Below, one piece after another: positions 1 to 8,345 of a stretch of DNA of 64,000 bases (positions are counted from its first letter, which is position 1; each line of letters opens with the position of its first letter). The notes beneath the pieces were generated by a model. The model searched no databases. It was not told the DNA's origin and saw only the letters and a program-made list of their open reading frames with translations. Made by a program: the position numbers and the translations under genes. The stretch covers positions 1-64,000 of the forward strand of contig DASXVX010000086.1 of NCBI GenBank assembly GCA_036504075.1, read 5' to 3'. Source of the stretch: DASXVX01 sp036504075. GTDB taxonomy: Bacteria > Bacillota > Sulfobacillia > Symbiobacteriales > Symbiobacteriaceae.

Positions 1-46
1 TCGTCGGCACTGAGCACCACCTTGCGCGACGGGCCGCTCACGCGAA

Positions 47-77
47 AACCACCCTTCCGACTCAATGAAGGGTGGTT
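47..77. terminator. Hairpin, 10-bp perfect stem
   Basis: AACCACCCTT (47-56) pairs with AAGGGTGGTT (68-77) around an 11-nt loop. There is no long U-tract on either strand, so termination is only one possibility. It lies directly upstream of the possible minus-strand start at 41. Confidence 0.35.
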
Positions 78-297
78 CGCGATGTGGAAGCTGTGTCCTT
101 CTGCCTACACGGAAGGAACTTACGGAACCGAGTACTAGTCTCGATACACTGCCACGGAGGTTTTCCTCATCCACGTCCGGATTTCGGGCGGTAAGGTGGT
201 GAGAATCTTGATTGGTTCCGAAGGCTTTCTGTACCCCTGAGCGAAGGCCGACCGGTACTTGTCAGAGCAAGACAGAAGGAGTAGAACTGAACCCGGG

Positions 298-347
298 AGA
301 GCCACTGAGGTGCACACTGGTAGTCAGTGCTCACACTCAGTGGCTCT
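298..347. terminator. Hairpin, 12-bp perfect stem, downstream of the VOC gene
   Basis: AGAGCCACTGAG (298-309) pairs perfectly with CTCAGTGGCTCT (336-347), with an inner GCAC/GTGC stem. It lies 39 bp past the stop of the minus-strand gene ending at 386. It lacks a U-tract on the minus strand, so it may be a terminator or simply a structured element. Confidence 0.4.
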
Positions 348-385
348 TTCGTGCCGGGGTCGTGTGTGTAGCGGCGAGTGGTTCG

Positions 386-790
386 TTAGCTCTTTCCAAG
401 CCTTAACTGCCACGAAACGCCGAATTTGTCCTGAACCCAACCATACTTTTGACTGAAGGGGTAAGCGGCCAACGGCATCAAAACCGTGCCCTCGTGGGCT
501 AGCTTTTCGAAGACCCGATCAATCTCAGCTTCCGTGTCGCACGTTACGTGGAAAGAGATTGCCGGTGTAAAGGTGAACGCGTGCGCCACGCTACTGTCTA
601 TAGACATAAACACTTGCCCGTTTAGTGAAAAGGTGGCATGCAACACGGTCCCCTCAGCGCCGGCTTCGTTCGGTCCATAACGATGAATGCTGATTACCTC
701 TGATTGATCGAACAGTGAGGCGTAGTAGTTCATTGCCTCCTCAGCCTTGCCAGAGAACATCAGGAACGGCGTGATCTTTTGACTGGACAC
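386..790 (-). CDS. VOC-family protein, PhnB/3-demethylubiquinone methyltransferase-like
   Basis: A 134-residue vicinal-oxygen-chelate (glyoxalase/bleomycin-resistance fold) protein. The start ITPFLMFSGKAEEAMNYY and the end QKYGWVQDKFGVSWQL are typical of the PhnB-like '3-dmu-9_3-mt' group. Members are usually small cytosolic metal-binding proteins of unproven activity. I chose the GTG at 790, not the one at 799, because GAGGAG then sits 8 nt upstream; the 799 codon overlaps that Shine-Dalgarno. It stands alone, with hairpins on both sides. The family is confident, the substrate unknown. Confidence 0.8.
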   Translation of the reverse strand: MSSQKITPFLMFSGKAEEAMNYYASLFDQSEVISIHRYGPNEAGAEGTVLHATFSLNGQVFMSIDSSVAHAFTFTPAISFHVTCDTEAEIDRVFEKLAHEGTVLMPLAAYPFSQKYGWVQDKFGVSWQLRLGKS

Positions 791-1108
791 TTGAATCACT
801 CCTCGCCATCCGCGTGCAACTAGAATACCACCCTGTGCGACGCCTCTTCAATCTGGTCCAACTGATTCCGTCGGCCTTCGACGCGGTCTCGGTCGACGAT
901 GAGCAAGAAGAGGTCAACCCTGGAGCGGGCGGCTGCACAGGGAGACGTGCCGGGGAGCTATTCCCCGGCACGCTTGCGTTTGCGGCGGCCCGTGCCGCGC
1001 ATACGGTTGCAGCTTGATTCATACAGTAGCCCTTGGCAGTGCAACCTGGCCTTAGGCCCACTGCCTGTGGAATTACACCAACCCTCCGATTGAAAGGGGT
1101 GCTTCGGC
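791..1108. other. Intergenic region with one strong hairpin
   Basis: Separates the divergent VOC gene and the small membrane protein at 1109. It holds a perfect 11-bp hairpin, CGTGCCGGGGA (946-956) with its complement at 962-972 and a 5-nt loop. The short ORFs crossing it have no recognisable motif, and I see no gene. Confidence 0.5.
946..972. terminator. GC-rich hairpin, perfect 11-bp stem
   Basis: Perfect stem 946-956/962-972 with loop GCTAT. The plus-strand tail is CTTGCGTTT, only weakly U-rich. It may end transcription reading toward 1109, or mark the end of a lost gene. Confidence 0.4.
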
Positions 1109-1432
1109 ATGAGATGGGAGCCCCGTAAGGTCTACCTGTATCTCGTCAGTCTTGTCACCTTCATCATGACCCTGTTCGGCGTCTGGAACCTGATAAACGC
1201 CGGGATAGACATCGCCTACCCGCCTCGGGCGTACAACCCATGTATCGAGACGCGCGCCAAGGACGTCCCCACACCCGATCCGGCTCAATGCGAACAAATA
1301 CGGCAGAACCAGGCGGCACAGATGCGAGCGAACAGCGTCCGCAGTTTCATTCACAGCGGTGCTTTCCTGATCCTGGTCGTCCCGGCCTATGTGTACCATT
1401 GGCGGCTGGCCCGGCGCTCGGAACAGCCATAA
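1109..1432 (+). CDS. Small membrane protein, two predicted TM helices
   Basis: 107 residues with a hydrophobic helix near residues 8-30 (YLYLVSLVTFIMTLFGVW) and another near 80-98 (FIHSGAFLILVVPAYVYHW). A hydrophilic loop between them carries two cysteines (PCIETR and AQCEQI) that could pair outside the cell. GAAAGGGG lies about 10 nt before the ATG. I do not recognise the family. It appears monocistronic; the downstream DNA is degenerate or repetitive. Probably a cytoplasmic-membrane protein of unknown role. Confidence 0.65.
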   Translation: MRWEPRKVYLYLVSLVTFIMTLFGVWNLINAGIDIAYPPRAYNPCIETRAKDVPTPDPAQCEQIRQNQAAQMRANSVRSFIHSGAFLILVVPAYVYHWRLARRSEQP

Positions 1433-1765
1433 CCACACCCACCGCTTGTCTGGCATCGCACACCTCTGCGTGGCCTCCCTGATCGATGCGCCTGGTCAGC
1501 TTTCGGTACGCAACTCGCCACCTGGGACCTGGCAAAAACAAACTCCCGCAGGAAACGGTCGCCCTCTGTCTACATCAATTACGCAAATATTCTCAGGCAA
1601 ATCTACCGATTCCTGCGCTACACACCGCAGTTCCCCCAGTCGTATCAGAAGCTGCAAGAGCTTTGGGATGGGGCGAAGAACGGCCAGGGGTTCGCTTGCA
1701 TCGAGCCGGGGCGGCTTTGCCCCGACCTGAGGCGGACCATCCAGCGACCCCGGGGTCAACATTGA
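1433..1765 (+). pseudogene. Possible gene remnant in a frame lacking an ATG
   Basis: The frame following the stop at 1430-1432 stays open to a TGA at 1763-1765. Its second half reads like real protein (for example YANILRQIYRFLRYTPQFPQ followed by SYQKLQELWDGAKNGQGF). There is no ATG and no good ribosome site, and the ORF ends inside the first unit of a 22-bp repeat array, so it may be the tail of a disrupted gene. I do not recognise the family. Chance is a serious alternative in GC-rich DNA. Confidence 0.25.
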
Positions 1766-1903
1766 TCAACTCGGGGTCGACCTTGGATCGACTCGGGGTC
1801 GACCTTGTATCAACTCGGGGTCGACCTTGTATCGACTCGGGGTCGACCTTGTATCGACCTGGGGTCGACCTTGTATCGACCTGGGGTCAACAATGGGGCG
1901 ACC
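1751..1903. repeat. 22-bp tandem repeat array, seven units
   Basis: Seven near-identical units begin at 1751, 1772, 1794, 1816, 1838, 1860 and 1882. The core is GGGGTCGACCTTGTATCGAC; the first unit is 21 bp and the outer units have diverged. Most units contain the palindrome GGTCGACC. The array is non-coding: the frames reading through it have no independent support. Confidence 0.85.
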
Positions 1904-2130
1904 TGTCGGCTTCTCCAACACCGTTCTGGTCCTCTGCCGGGAGCGTTGACCCGATTCCGGGTGTATCCTTGATCAAACGTTCGCCCGCCCGTGCCAGTTC
2001 GGCGATCTCATCGGACCGTTCGCAGGGTTGCGAACAGTCTCTCGATTATAATCAAACTGTAAAATAGCTGAAACGCGATCCAAAACACCCCCGTCTAACT
2101 GAGCAGATAAGACCTGAGGGGGTTGTACAG

Positions 2131-3741
2131 ATGATGACTCGCAAAGTGCTCGCCCTGGTGGCCCTGGTAACGCTGACGGCAGTCCTCGCGGCGTGTGGCA
2201 GCAGCAAGCCGACCTCCGCGCCCGTCCGGCAGGCCTACCCGCCGGCCCAGCCGGCCCCGGCCGGGTCGGGACCCGCGAACCAGCAGTCGGCCGAAGTGCC
2301 CCGTGCCTACGACGGCGCCAAGACCGCGGCGCCCGCTACCCCGGTGCCGACCGGCTCCGCCACATCGTCGCCAAAGCCGGTGTCGCCCGAGGTGCAGGGA
2401 CCGGCGGACATGTACTACCAGAACTACGGCATCAATCCCGTGGTCTCCGCCGCCCGGCAGCCGACCTCCACCTTCGGCGTCGACGTCGACACCGCCTCGT
2501 TCACGCTCACCCGGGACTACCTGAACCGGGGGACGCTGCCGCCGCCGGAGGCCGTGCGGGCAGAGGAGTTCATCAACTACTTCCCGCAGAACTACCCGGC
2601 GCCGACGAACCAGGCGGTGGCCGCCTATGTCGAATGGGCGCCCAACCCCTTCCGGCCCTCCCTGCAGCTGGTGCAGGTCAGCCTGAAGGCCCGCGAAGTT
2701 CCCCGGCACGACCGCAAGCCCGTGGTGCTCACGTTCGTGGTCGACGTCTCCGGCTCGATGGCGGACGGCGGCCGGCTGGAGATGGTCAAGCACAGCCTGC
2801 AACTGCTGCTGGACCAGCTGGGACCCGGGGACCGGGCCGGCGTCGTGGTCTACTCCACGAAGGCCCGGGTCATGGCCGAAACCACCGGCGACAAGGCCCG
2901 GCTGCGCAAGGCCATCGAATCCCTGCAGCCCGAGGATTCCACCAACGCTGAGGCCGGCCTGACCATGGGCTACGCCATGGCCAGCCGCAACTACGACCGC
3001 GAGGCGACCAACCGGGTCATTCTCTGCTCGGACGGCGTGGCCAACGTCGGGAACACGTCGCCGGACGGCATTCTGCGCCAGGTGTCGGACTACCGGGGTC
3101 GGAACATTTCCCTGACCGCCATCGGCGTCGGCATGGGCAACTACAACGACGTGCTCCTGGAGCAGCTGGCCGACAAGGGGAACGGCAACTATTACTACAT
3201 CAACAACGAGGACGAGGCCCGGCGGGTCTTCGTGGAGAACCTGATGGGCACCCTCGAGACGGTGGCCAAAGACGTGAAAATCCAGGTCACGTTCGATTCG
3301 GAGCAGGTCGCCACGTGGCGGCTGGTGGGCTACGAGAACCGGGTCATGCGCAACGAGGACTTCCGGAACGACCGGGTCGACTCCGGCGACATGGGCGCCG
3401 GCCACGCCGTGACCGCCCTCTACGAACTGCAGCTTTACCCCGAGTCTCGGGGCGGCGCCCTCGGCACCGTGACGGTCCGCTACAAGGAACCCGCCGGCGA
3501 CCGGCCCATGGAGGCCAGCCTGCCCATTCGGGCTTACCCGTCCGACGGCTCCGCCCGGGTCCGCTGGACCGCTGCCGTGGCCGAATTCGCCGGCCGGCTG
3601 CGGGGCAGCCCCTGGGCGGCGGAGACCAGCTTCGGCACCATCCGGGCGGTCGCCAAACAGGCGGCCGGCGACCTGGATGAGACCGAACCCCGCCGGGAGT
3701 TTCTGGGGATGCTGGACATGGCCATGCGCCTGCGGCCCTAG
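2131..3741 (+). CDS. VWA-domain lipoprotein (YfbK-like)
   Basis: 536 residues. A type II signal with lipobox LAAC (Cys22) precedes a Pro/Ala-rich linker (about 25-85). Next comes the N-terminal von Willebrand-associated domain (about 90-160, FGVDVDTASFTLTRDYL and EEFINYF). A VWA domain (about 195-375) has an intact MIDAS, DVSGSM at 205-210 (D205, S207, S209), and the DUF3520-type C-terminal part follows. Relatives are surface-anchored metal-dependent adhesion or scaffold proteins. GAGGGGG lies upstream of the ATG and a hairpin terminator (3765-3792) follows, so it is monocistronic. The family is confident, the ligand unknown. Confidence 0.9.
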   Translation: MMTRKVLALVALVTLTAVLAACGSSKPTSAPVRQAYPPAQPAPAGSGPANQQSAEVPRAYDGAKTAAPATPVPTGSATSSPKPVSPEVQGPADMYYQNYGINPVVSAARQPTSTFGVDVDTASFTLTRDYLNRGTLPPPEAVRAEEFINYFPQNYPAPTNQAVAAYVEWAPNPFRPSLQLVQVSLKAREVPRHDRKPVVLTFVVDVSGSMADGGRLEMVKHSLQLLLDQLGPGDRAGVVVYSTKARVMAETTGDKARLRKAIESLQPEDSTNAEAGLTMGYAMASRNYDREATNRVILCSDGVANVGNTSPDGILRQVSDYRGRNISLTAIGVGMGNYNDVLLEQLADKGNGNYYYINNEDEARRVFVENLMGTLETVAKDVKIQVTFDSEQVATWRLVGYENRVMRNEDFRNDRVDSGDMGAGHAVTALYELQLYPESRGGALGTVTVRYKEPAGDRPMEASLPIRAYPSDGSARVRWTAAVAEFAGRLRGSPWAAETSFGTIRAVAKQAAGDLDETEPRREFLGMLDMAMRLRP

Positions 3742-3764
3742 CCGCAACAGCCCTGAATTGGACC

Positions 3765-3792
3765 AAGGGGACGGCCGCCGCCGTCCCCTTTT
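3765..3792 (+). terminator. Intrinsic terminator after the VWA gene
   Basis: AAGGGGACGG (3765-3774) pairs with CCGTCCCCTT (3781-3790), followed by TT and a pyrimidine-rich tail. Confidence 0.75.
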
Positions 3793-3823
3793 GGCTTTCC
3801 CTTCATCTTATGTCTTTCCAAAC

Positions 3824-3848
3824 GGAATACTTTGGAGTAGAGTATTCC
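3824..3848. promoter_or_regulatory. Dyad upstream of the LCP gene
   Basis: GGAATACT (3824-3831) and AGTATTCC (3841-3848) form a perfect 8-bp inverted repeat with a 9-bp spacer, 28 bp before the GTG start. The position suits an operator or a leader hairpin. No regulator is recognised. Confidence 0.4.
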
Positions 3849-3876
3849 CGTTAACTGCTCTCCGAGGAGGGAGAAT

Positions 3877-5205
3877 GTGTCCGCTGCCAATTCGAACGGG
3901 CCTTCGCCTATTTCCGCCAATAAACCCCGCTGGGGCCGGGTGCTGGGGCTGACCCTCGCCGGTATTCTCGTCTTTCTCCTGGTCTTCGCTTTCGCCGCCG
4001 CCAAGGGCATGGTCCCGACTTCGGTGGTGAATGGAGCCGCCAGTCTGTTCGTCGGGCGGCAGCCCGGCGCCGTCGAGTGGGACACGAACCAGCCGGCCAA
4101 TGTGCTGGTCATGGGGCTGCAAATCGGTGGCGCCTCCACCAACCCGCTGACCGATTCGATGATGGTGGTCTCCTACGACCCGGGCGCCAAGTCGCTGTCG
4201 ATGCTCTCGATCCCCCGGGATCTCTACGTGGAAATCCCCGGCCACGGCTCCGGGCGCATCAACGAGGCGTTCGAAGATGGCGGCGCCGCCGAGGCGCTGC
4301 TCACGGTTCAGCAGAACCTGTCCATCCCCGTCAATTACTACGCGCTGATCAGCTACACCGCGTTTGAAAAGCTGGTCGACGACCTGGGCGGCGTCACGGT
4401 CGACGTGCCCCGGGATATGAACGATCCGACCTATCCCGCGGACGACGAAATCCACTTCGACCCGTTCAAGATCAGCAAGGGCGTCCACCACCTGAACGGC
4501 CACGAAGCCCTGCGCTACGCCCGAAGCCGGCACGCCGACCCCCTGGGGGACATCGGCCGGGCCCAGCGGCAGCAGCAAATCCTCGTGGCGCTGAAAGAGC
4601 AGGCGCTCAAGCCCGCCAACATCTTAAAACTCGGCCTGATCATGCGGGACGTGCAGGCCACTGTCCGGACCAACTTCCCGCTCGACCAGGCCGCCGGCCT
4701 GGGCCTGCGGGTGCTCCAGGCCGATAAGGACAAGGTGCAGAAGGGCGTCCTGGACTACGAGAGCCATGCGATCACGGGTGCGATCATCGCCGGGGCCGAC
4801 GTGCTGGCGCCCAATCCCAAAGTGATCCGGGAGATCACTGGCAAGCTCTTTGCCCCGACGCTCGCCTACCTGAAGGCCGGCGCCACCGTCCGGGTGGACA
4901 ACGGCAGCGGCTACACGGGGATCGCCACGGCATACAGCCGGGCCCTGGCGAATATGGGCGTGAAAGTGACCGACCCCGGCGACGCCGACCGGAAGGACCA
5001 CCCGACGGCCGTCGTCCGGGCCTACACCCGGGACCGGGCCAAAATGGCGGAGGCAAAGCTCCTGGCCTCCATGCTGGGGGTCGCCCTGGAGCAGGCAAGC
5101 GGCAAGGAGTCGGTGGATATCGTCATCATTCTGGGCAAGGACTACGCCCCGTTCAACAAGTTCTCGGCCAAGGACTGGGATTCCGCCGTCGCACCGCAGA
5201 ATTGA
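3877..5205 (+). CDS. LytR-CpsA-Psr (LCP) family cell-wall protein with LytR_C domain
   Basis: 442 residues. A cytoplasmic N-terminus and a single TM anchor (about 24-42) precede an extracellular LCP catalytic domain (about 65-280). Visible family motifs are SIPRDLYVEIPG, RINEAF and HLNGHEALRYARSRHAD followed by an R-rich Q segment. A LytR_C domain (about 325-415, VRVDNGSGYTG) follows. LCP enzymes attach teichoic acid or other anionic polymers to peptidoglycan from undecaprenyl-phosphate carriers. The start is GTG at 3877 with GAGGAGGG upstream; the overlapping ATG at 3875 is out of frame. It ends in a bidirectional terminator. Confidence 0.92.
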   Translation: MSAANSNGPSPISANKPRWGRVLGLTLAGILVFLLVFAFAAAKGMVPTSVVNGAASLFVGRQPGAVEWDTNQPANVLVMGLQIGGASTNPLTDSMMVVSYDPGAKSLSMLSIPRDLYVEIPGHGSGRINEAFEDGGAAEALLTVQQNLSIPVNYYALISYTAFEKLVDDLGGVTVDVPRDMNDPTYPADDEIHFDPFKISKGVHHLNGHEALRYARSRHADPLGDIGRAQRQQQILVALKEQALKPANILKLGLIMRDVQATVRTNFPLDQAAGLGLRVLQADKDKVQKGVLDYESHAITGAIIAGADVLAPNPKVIREITGKLFAPTLAYLKAGATVRVDNGSGYTGIATAYSRALANMGVKVTDPGDADRKDHPTAVVRAYTRDRAKMAEAKLLASMLGVALEQASGKESVDIVIILGKDYAPFNKFSAKDWDSAVAPQN

Positions 5206-5242
5206 AATAACGGCCCGACCGTACGGTCGGGCCGTTATTTTG
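5205..5242. terminator. Bidirectional intrinsic terminator
   Basis: A perfect 18-bp dyad, left arm 5205-5222 and right arm 5223-5240, whose core is GGCCCGACCGTACGGTCGGG. Flanking A and T runs provide U-tracts on both strands. It separates two convergent genes, ending at 5205 (+) and 5248 (-). Confidence 0.9.
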
Positions 5243-5247
5243 CTAAG

Positions 5248-8154
5248 TCAACCCTTCCGGCGCCGGCCCGAGCTGATGATTCCCGCCAGGCACGCCACTG
5301 CGAACAGCACCACCAGAATCGGCAGCACCCCGCCCAGAGACTCCAGCACCCAGCGCACGGGGTCCGGGGTGCCGGCCGTGGCGGCTGCCGCTGTCCGGTC
5401 CCCCAGCCAGAGCAGAATGCGGCCCAGCCCTCCGACCACCAGCAGCGCCCCCGTCACCAGCAACCGGACCCAGTTGGACTTCCACAGGCCGTTCAGCAGA
5501 TATGGAGCCAGGAGTACCAGCACCACGGTCCAGCCGAGCCAGCCCAGCACAATGGCCTGCAGCACTTGCAGCACCAGCAGCAGCACACCGCCCAGACTCA
5601 TGAGCCCAAAGACGTTGTCCTGCACCGTCCGGAGTATCCCCTGGCGCGGAACCAGGAGGAGCCGGGCCAACCAGCCCAAGGGTCTGATCACAGCCCCCAG
5701 CGGCGTCTGCAGATTCTCGACCCACGAAACGTTCTCAGGGGCGGGCTGGGCCAGGGCGGCAGCGGCGTTGTTCAGAACCAGCAGGATTTCGCCGGCCAGT
5801 TGCCGGGGTTCCAGTTGGCCAAACCCCTCTTTCCCGATGTCCTGCTTGTTCTGCATGTAGTTCTGGAGCGTGTCGGGGTCCGCCTCCCAGATGACCGCCG
5901 TGGGGGTTTCCGGGGTCATCACGCTCACAGCCGCCTCACGCCGCGCCGTCGCATCCCACGCGGGGCCATCCCGGCCCGGCCGGAGCGTTGCCGCTGGAAC
6001 ACCGACAGGCGCCGGCATGGCGTCGTCGACCATCTGCCTCAGGACGGCCAGGTCCAACGCCTCCGGCGACTCCGCGAGAATCTGCCGGCGACGCCCGTCC
6101 AGGGTCCTGGCCGCTTCTGCTTGTTTCTCCGCCACCAGCTCGGACTCTTGAACTACCAGCCGCGCCAGCAATTCCGCACCGTCCAGGCGCCCCCACATGA
6201 TATCGTTGGCGCGCCAGCGGCGGCTGAAGAAAGCGCTGAAATGTCCGGCCTTGACGCCGGCCAGCTTCTCCGAAACCGGCCGGTTCACCCAACCGCAGGC
6301 AGCCGTAGGGCTAAAGCGGAAGAGGCCGATCTCGCCCTCACCTTCCGCCGCAAAGTCGCGGAAGGTGGCAAAGAAGCTGTACATGGGCGTCTCGGACGGG
6401 ATGGCGATGTGTCCGCCCCCCTGTTCCTCCTTGTCGCCGGCCCGCTTCGCAACGTCGTTCAGGTACTGGGCCAGCGCGGTGACCACCTGCGCGGCGGCCG
6501 GGACCACATCCTGGCCGGGCTTTGCCGCGCCCGCCATCTCCTGCATGGCCTGATTCAGAAGTACGGCCCACCGCACTTTCTCCGCGCGCTCCTCCTCCGG
6601 CAGTTCCGCCTCCGCTTGCTCAGGCAGACGTCCCGCCCGAGAGACACTCCAGCGGGCGTTCGTCCAAATCTCCAGGGCCTCGCGGAGGGCGTTCAGCTTG
6701 TCGCCCCAGGTCTGCGACTCGTCCGTCTGTTCGCGCCGGACCCGCTCCATCAGGTAACGGATCCGGCCAATCCGATACTCCAGGTCATGCTGTGCGACGA
6801 ACTGGCTGAACGGGCCGAACAAGCCCTCCTCCGAGGCAGATGGCGGCTCCGTGGGGATGGTCTGTAACTGAGGGATTTGCTCCAGCACCGCCCTGACCGC
6901 CCGCCGCCGCTCCTTCGGGTCGACTTTGAGCCCCGCCAGGGCGGTATTCAGCGTCTCGTCCAGCACCGACTTCAACCGCGCCAACCGGACGCAGCATTCC
7001 TGCCAGTCAAGTTCGGTCTTGGCCGACCGATTCCGAAGCTCCGCCTCCAGCGCCGGCGATTTGGCCGCCAGCGTCTGTTCCCGGTTCCGGCGACGCTCGT
7101 TCTCCCGGTCCAGCAGCTCCAGGCTGTCGTAGATGTCCTGGCTCATGGGCAGCATGAAGCCGGCAGCGGCCGTCTCCAGCACGTGCGGCGGCGTCTGCTC
7201 TTTTGATTCGGCCACCTCGGGGTCCGGCTCCAGGTATGCGAGCACCCGCCGCACATCCTTGTTGGCGTAGCGCCCCTGCAGGGACTGCAGCACCGGCTCA
7301 AACGGCTTGTTCAGGAGGATGCCGCCGTCGGCGAACCAGATGCCCTCCTCGGCCCCGTCGACGTTTTCCAGGAGATCCTTCACGCCCGCGTTCAGCCCGT
7401 CCTGCTGACTGATCCGGACCGCAGGGAACGCCCCGGGGAATGCCGAAGTGGCACGGCCGATTTTCGCCAGCAGTCCATTGCTCGACTCGGTGAAATCGTT
7501 CTGGTCGTAGCCCAGTCGCTTGAAGCGGGAGCGTTTTTTCAGGTGGAATATGTACTTGTGAGCCATGCCTTCCACTGTCTGGTCAAACTCGTCTTGCCGC
7601 TGCCACCTGTGGCCGTGGACGTCGGTGGACGGCACGAACAGGTCCAGGATTCGGACCTGGTCCGCCAGGAACGGTTTCTGCGCGTGGGACATGTTTTTCA
7701 GCGCCTGTTCCAGGTTCTCCTGGAGAAACTGACCGCTCATCATGGCGGTGGGGTCCTTGTCGGCCTTGGCCAGGAGATCGATCTGGGCGACGTTCAGCCA
7801 GAGATCGGTCATCGCGCTCATGTCCGGCACGCCATGGGCCAGCGCTTTGGCGAGCAGCAGTCCGTTGAGCCCGCCGGCGGACGCGCCTGCGATGACATCG
7901 GCCACAACTTCGGCGTCGGCTGCTTCCAGCAACGCGTAGTAGTAGGGGTTATTCCGCCGCTCGGACTCGGCCCACGCCTCCAGCTCCGGGTCCTGTTTCC
8001 CCGTTCCGCGCTTTCTGTTCACCTGCAGGGCCTGCGAGGCCCGCAGCAAAGCCAGGATCTCCTGCGCGATTCCATTCATGTAAACGGCGAGAGAGAGGCC
8101 ACCGAACAGCACCAGCGCCAGTCGGATCTGAACCTTCGTGTTCGTCAATGCCAT
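5248..8154 (-). CDS. Patatin-like phospholipase with C-terminal membrane domain
   Basis: 968 residues. The N-terminal patatin fold has the oxyanion-hole segment LVLFGGLSLAVYMNG (about 15-28). The nucleophile elbow GASAGG has Ser92, and the catalytic Asp is in ADGGILLNKPF (Asp276). ATSAFPGAFPAVRI (about 235-248) is also typical of the family. A long charged, partly helical middle (about 330-800) is unassigned. About four TM helices fill residues 820-960, so it is probably membrane-anchored with a cytosolic hydrolase. Patatin-family enzymes hydrolyse acyl lipids. AAGGTGAGG precedes the ATG, and the gene is transcribed alone. Confidence 0.85.
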   Translation of the reverse strand: MALTNTKVQIRLALVLFGGLSLAVYMNGIAQEILALLRASQALQVNRKRGTGKQDPELEAWAESERRNNPYYYALLEAADAEVVADVIAGASAGGLNGLLLAKALAHGVPDMSAMTDLWLNVAQIDLLAKADKDPTAMMSGQFLQENLEQALKNMSHAQKPFLADQVRILDLFVPSTDVHGHRWQRQDEFDQTVEGMAHKYIFHLKKRSRFKRLGYDQNDFTESSNGLLAKIGRATSAFPGAFPAVRISQQDGLNAGVKDLLENVDGAEEGIWFADGGILLNKPFEPVLQSLQGRYANKDVRRVLAYLEPDPEVAESKEQTPPHVLETAAAGFMLPMSQDIYDSLELLDRENERRRNREQTLAAKSPALEAELRNRSAKTELDWQECCVRLARLKSVLDETLNTALAGLKVDPKERRRAVRAVLEQIPQLQTIPTEPPSASEEGLFGPFSQFVAQHDLEYRIGRIRYLMERVRREQTDESQTWGDKLNALREALEIWTNARWSVSRAGRLPEQAEAELPEEERAEKVRWAVLLNQAMQEMAGAAKPGQDVVPAAAQVVTALAQYLNDVAKRAGDKEEQGGGHIAIPSETPMYSFFATFRDFAAEGEGEIGLFRFSPTAACGWVNRPVSEKLAGVKAGHFSAFFSRRWRANDIMWGRLDGAELLARLVVQESELVAEKQAEAARTLDGRRRQILAESPEALDLAVLRQMVDDAMPAPVGVPAATLRPGRDGPAWDATARREAAVSVMTPETPTAVIWEADPDTLQNYMQNKQDIGKEGFGQLEPRQLAGEILLVLNNAAAALAQPAPENVSWVENLQTPLGAVIRPLGWLARLLLVPRQGILRTVQDNVFGLMSLGGVLLLVLQVLQAIVLGWLGWTVVLVLLAPYLLNGLWKSNWVRLLVTGALLVVGGLGRILLWLGDRTAAAATAGTPDPVRWVLESLGGVLPILVVLFAVACLAGIISSGRRRKG

Positions 8155-8299
8155 TGCACCTCACCTTCTGTCGGTCAAGTGCAGGTTCGTCATTATTTAT
8201 GCAATAACCTTCATATTCGTATGACTACTGTGACTCGCAGTCGCCCCTTGTGTATGCACCAGAGCCTGGTCGTGTGCGCACATTGGGCCGCCACAGACA

Positions 8300-8333
8300 G
8301 CGGACCGGCCTCCCACACGGGAGACCGGTCCGC
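8300..8333 (-). terminator. Hairpin downstream of the SLH gene
   Basis: A 15-bp stem with one mismatch, 8300-8314 against 8319-8333 (GCGGACCGG arm), loop ACAC. It lies 13 bp past the stop of the minus-strand SLH gene. The tail is only weakly U-rich. Confidence 0.6.
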
Positions 8334-8345
8334 TTTCGTTTGCAC

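Larger units (their letters stand above)
1..385. other. Left-edge region without a clear gene
   Basis: No convincing coding sequence is seen. A 13-codon open stretch on the minus strand begins at a GTG (39-41) with AAGGGTGG upstream and runs off the left edge, so it could be the first codons of a gene outside the window, but it is too short to judge. The rest holds two hairpins (47-77 and 298-347), listed separately, and short ORFs with no recognisable motif. Confidence 0.4.

Noticed and set aside
1486..2067. 193-residue ORF across the 22-bp array
   Set aside because: About a third of the protein is repeat translation; no ribosome site or recognisable motif.
2095..3747. 550-residue antisense ORF opposite the VWA gene
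   Set aside because: A typical shadow of a GC-rich gene; the sense strand has lipobox, MIDAS and family motifs.
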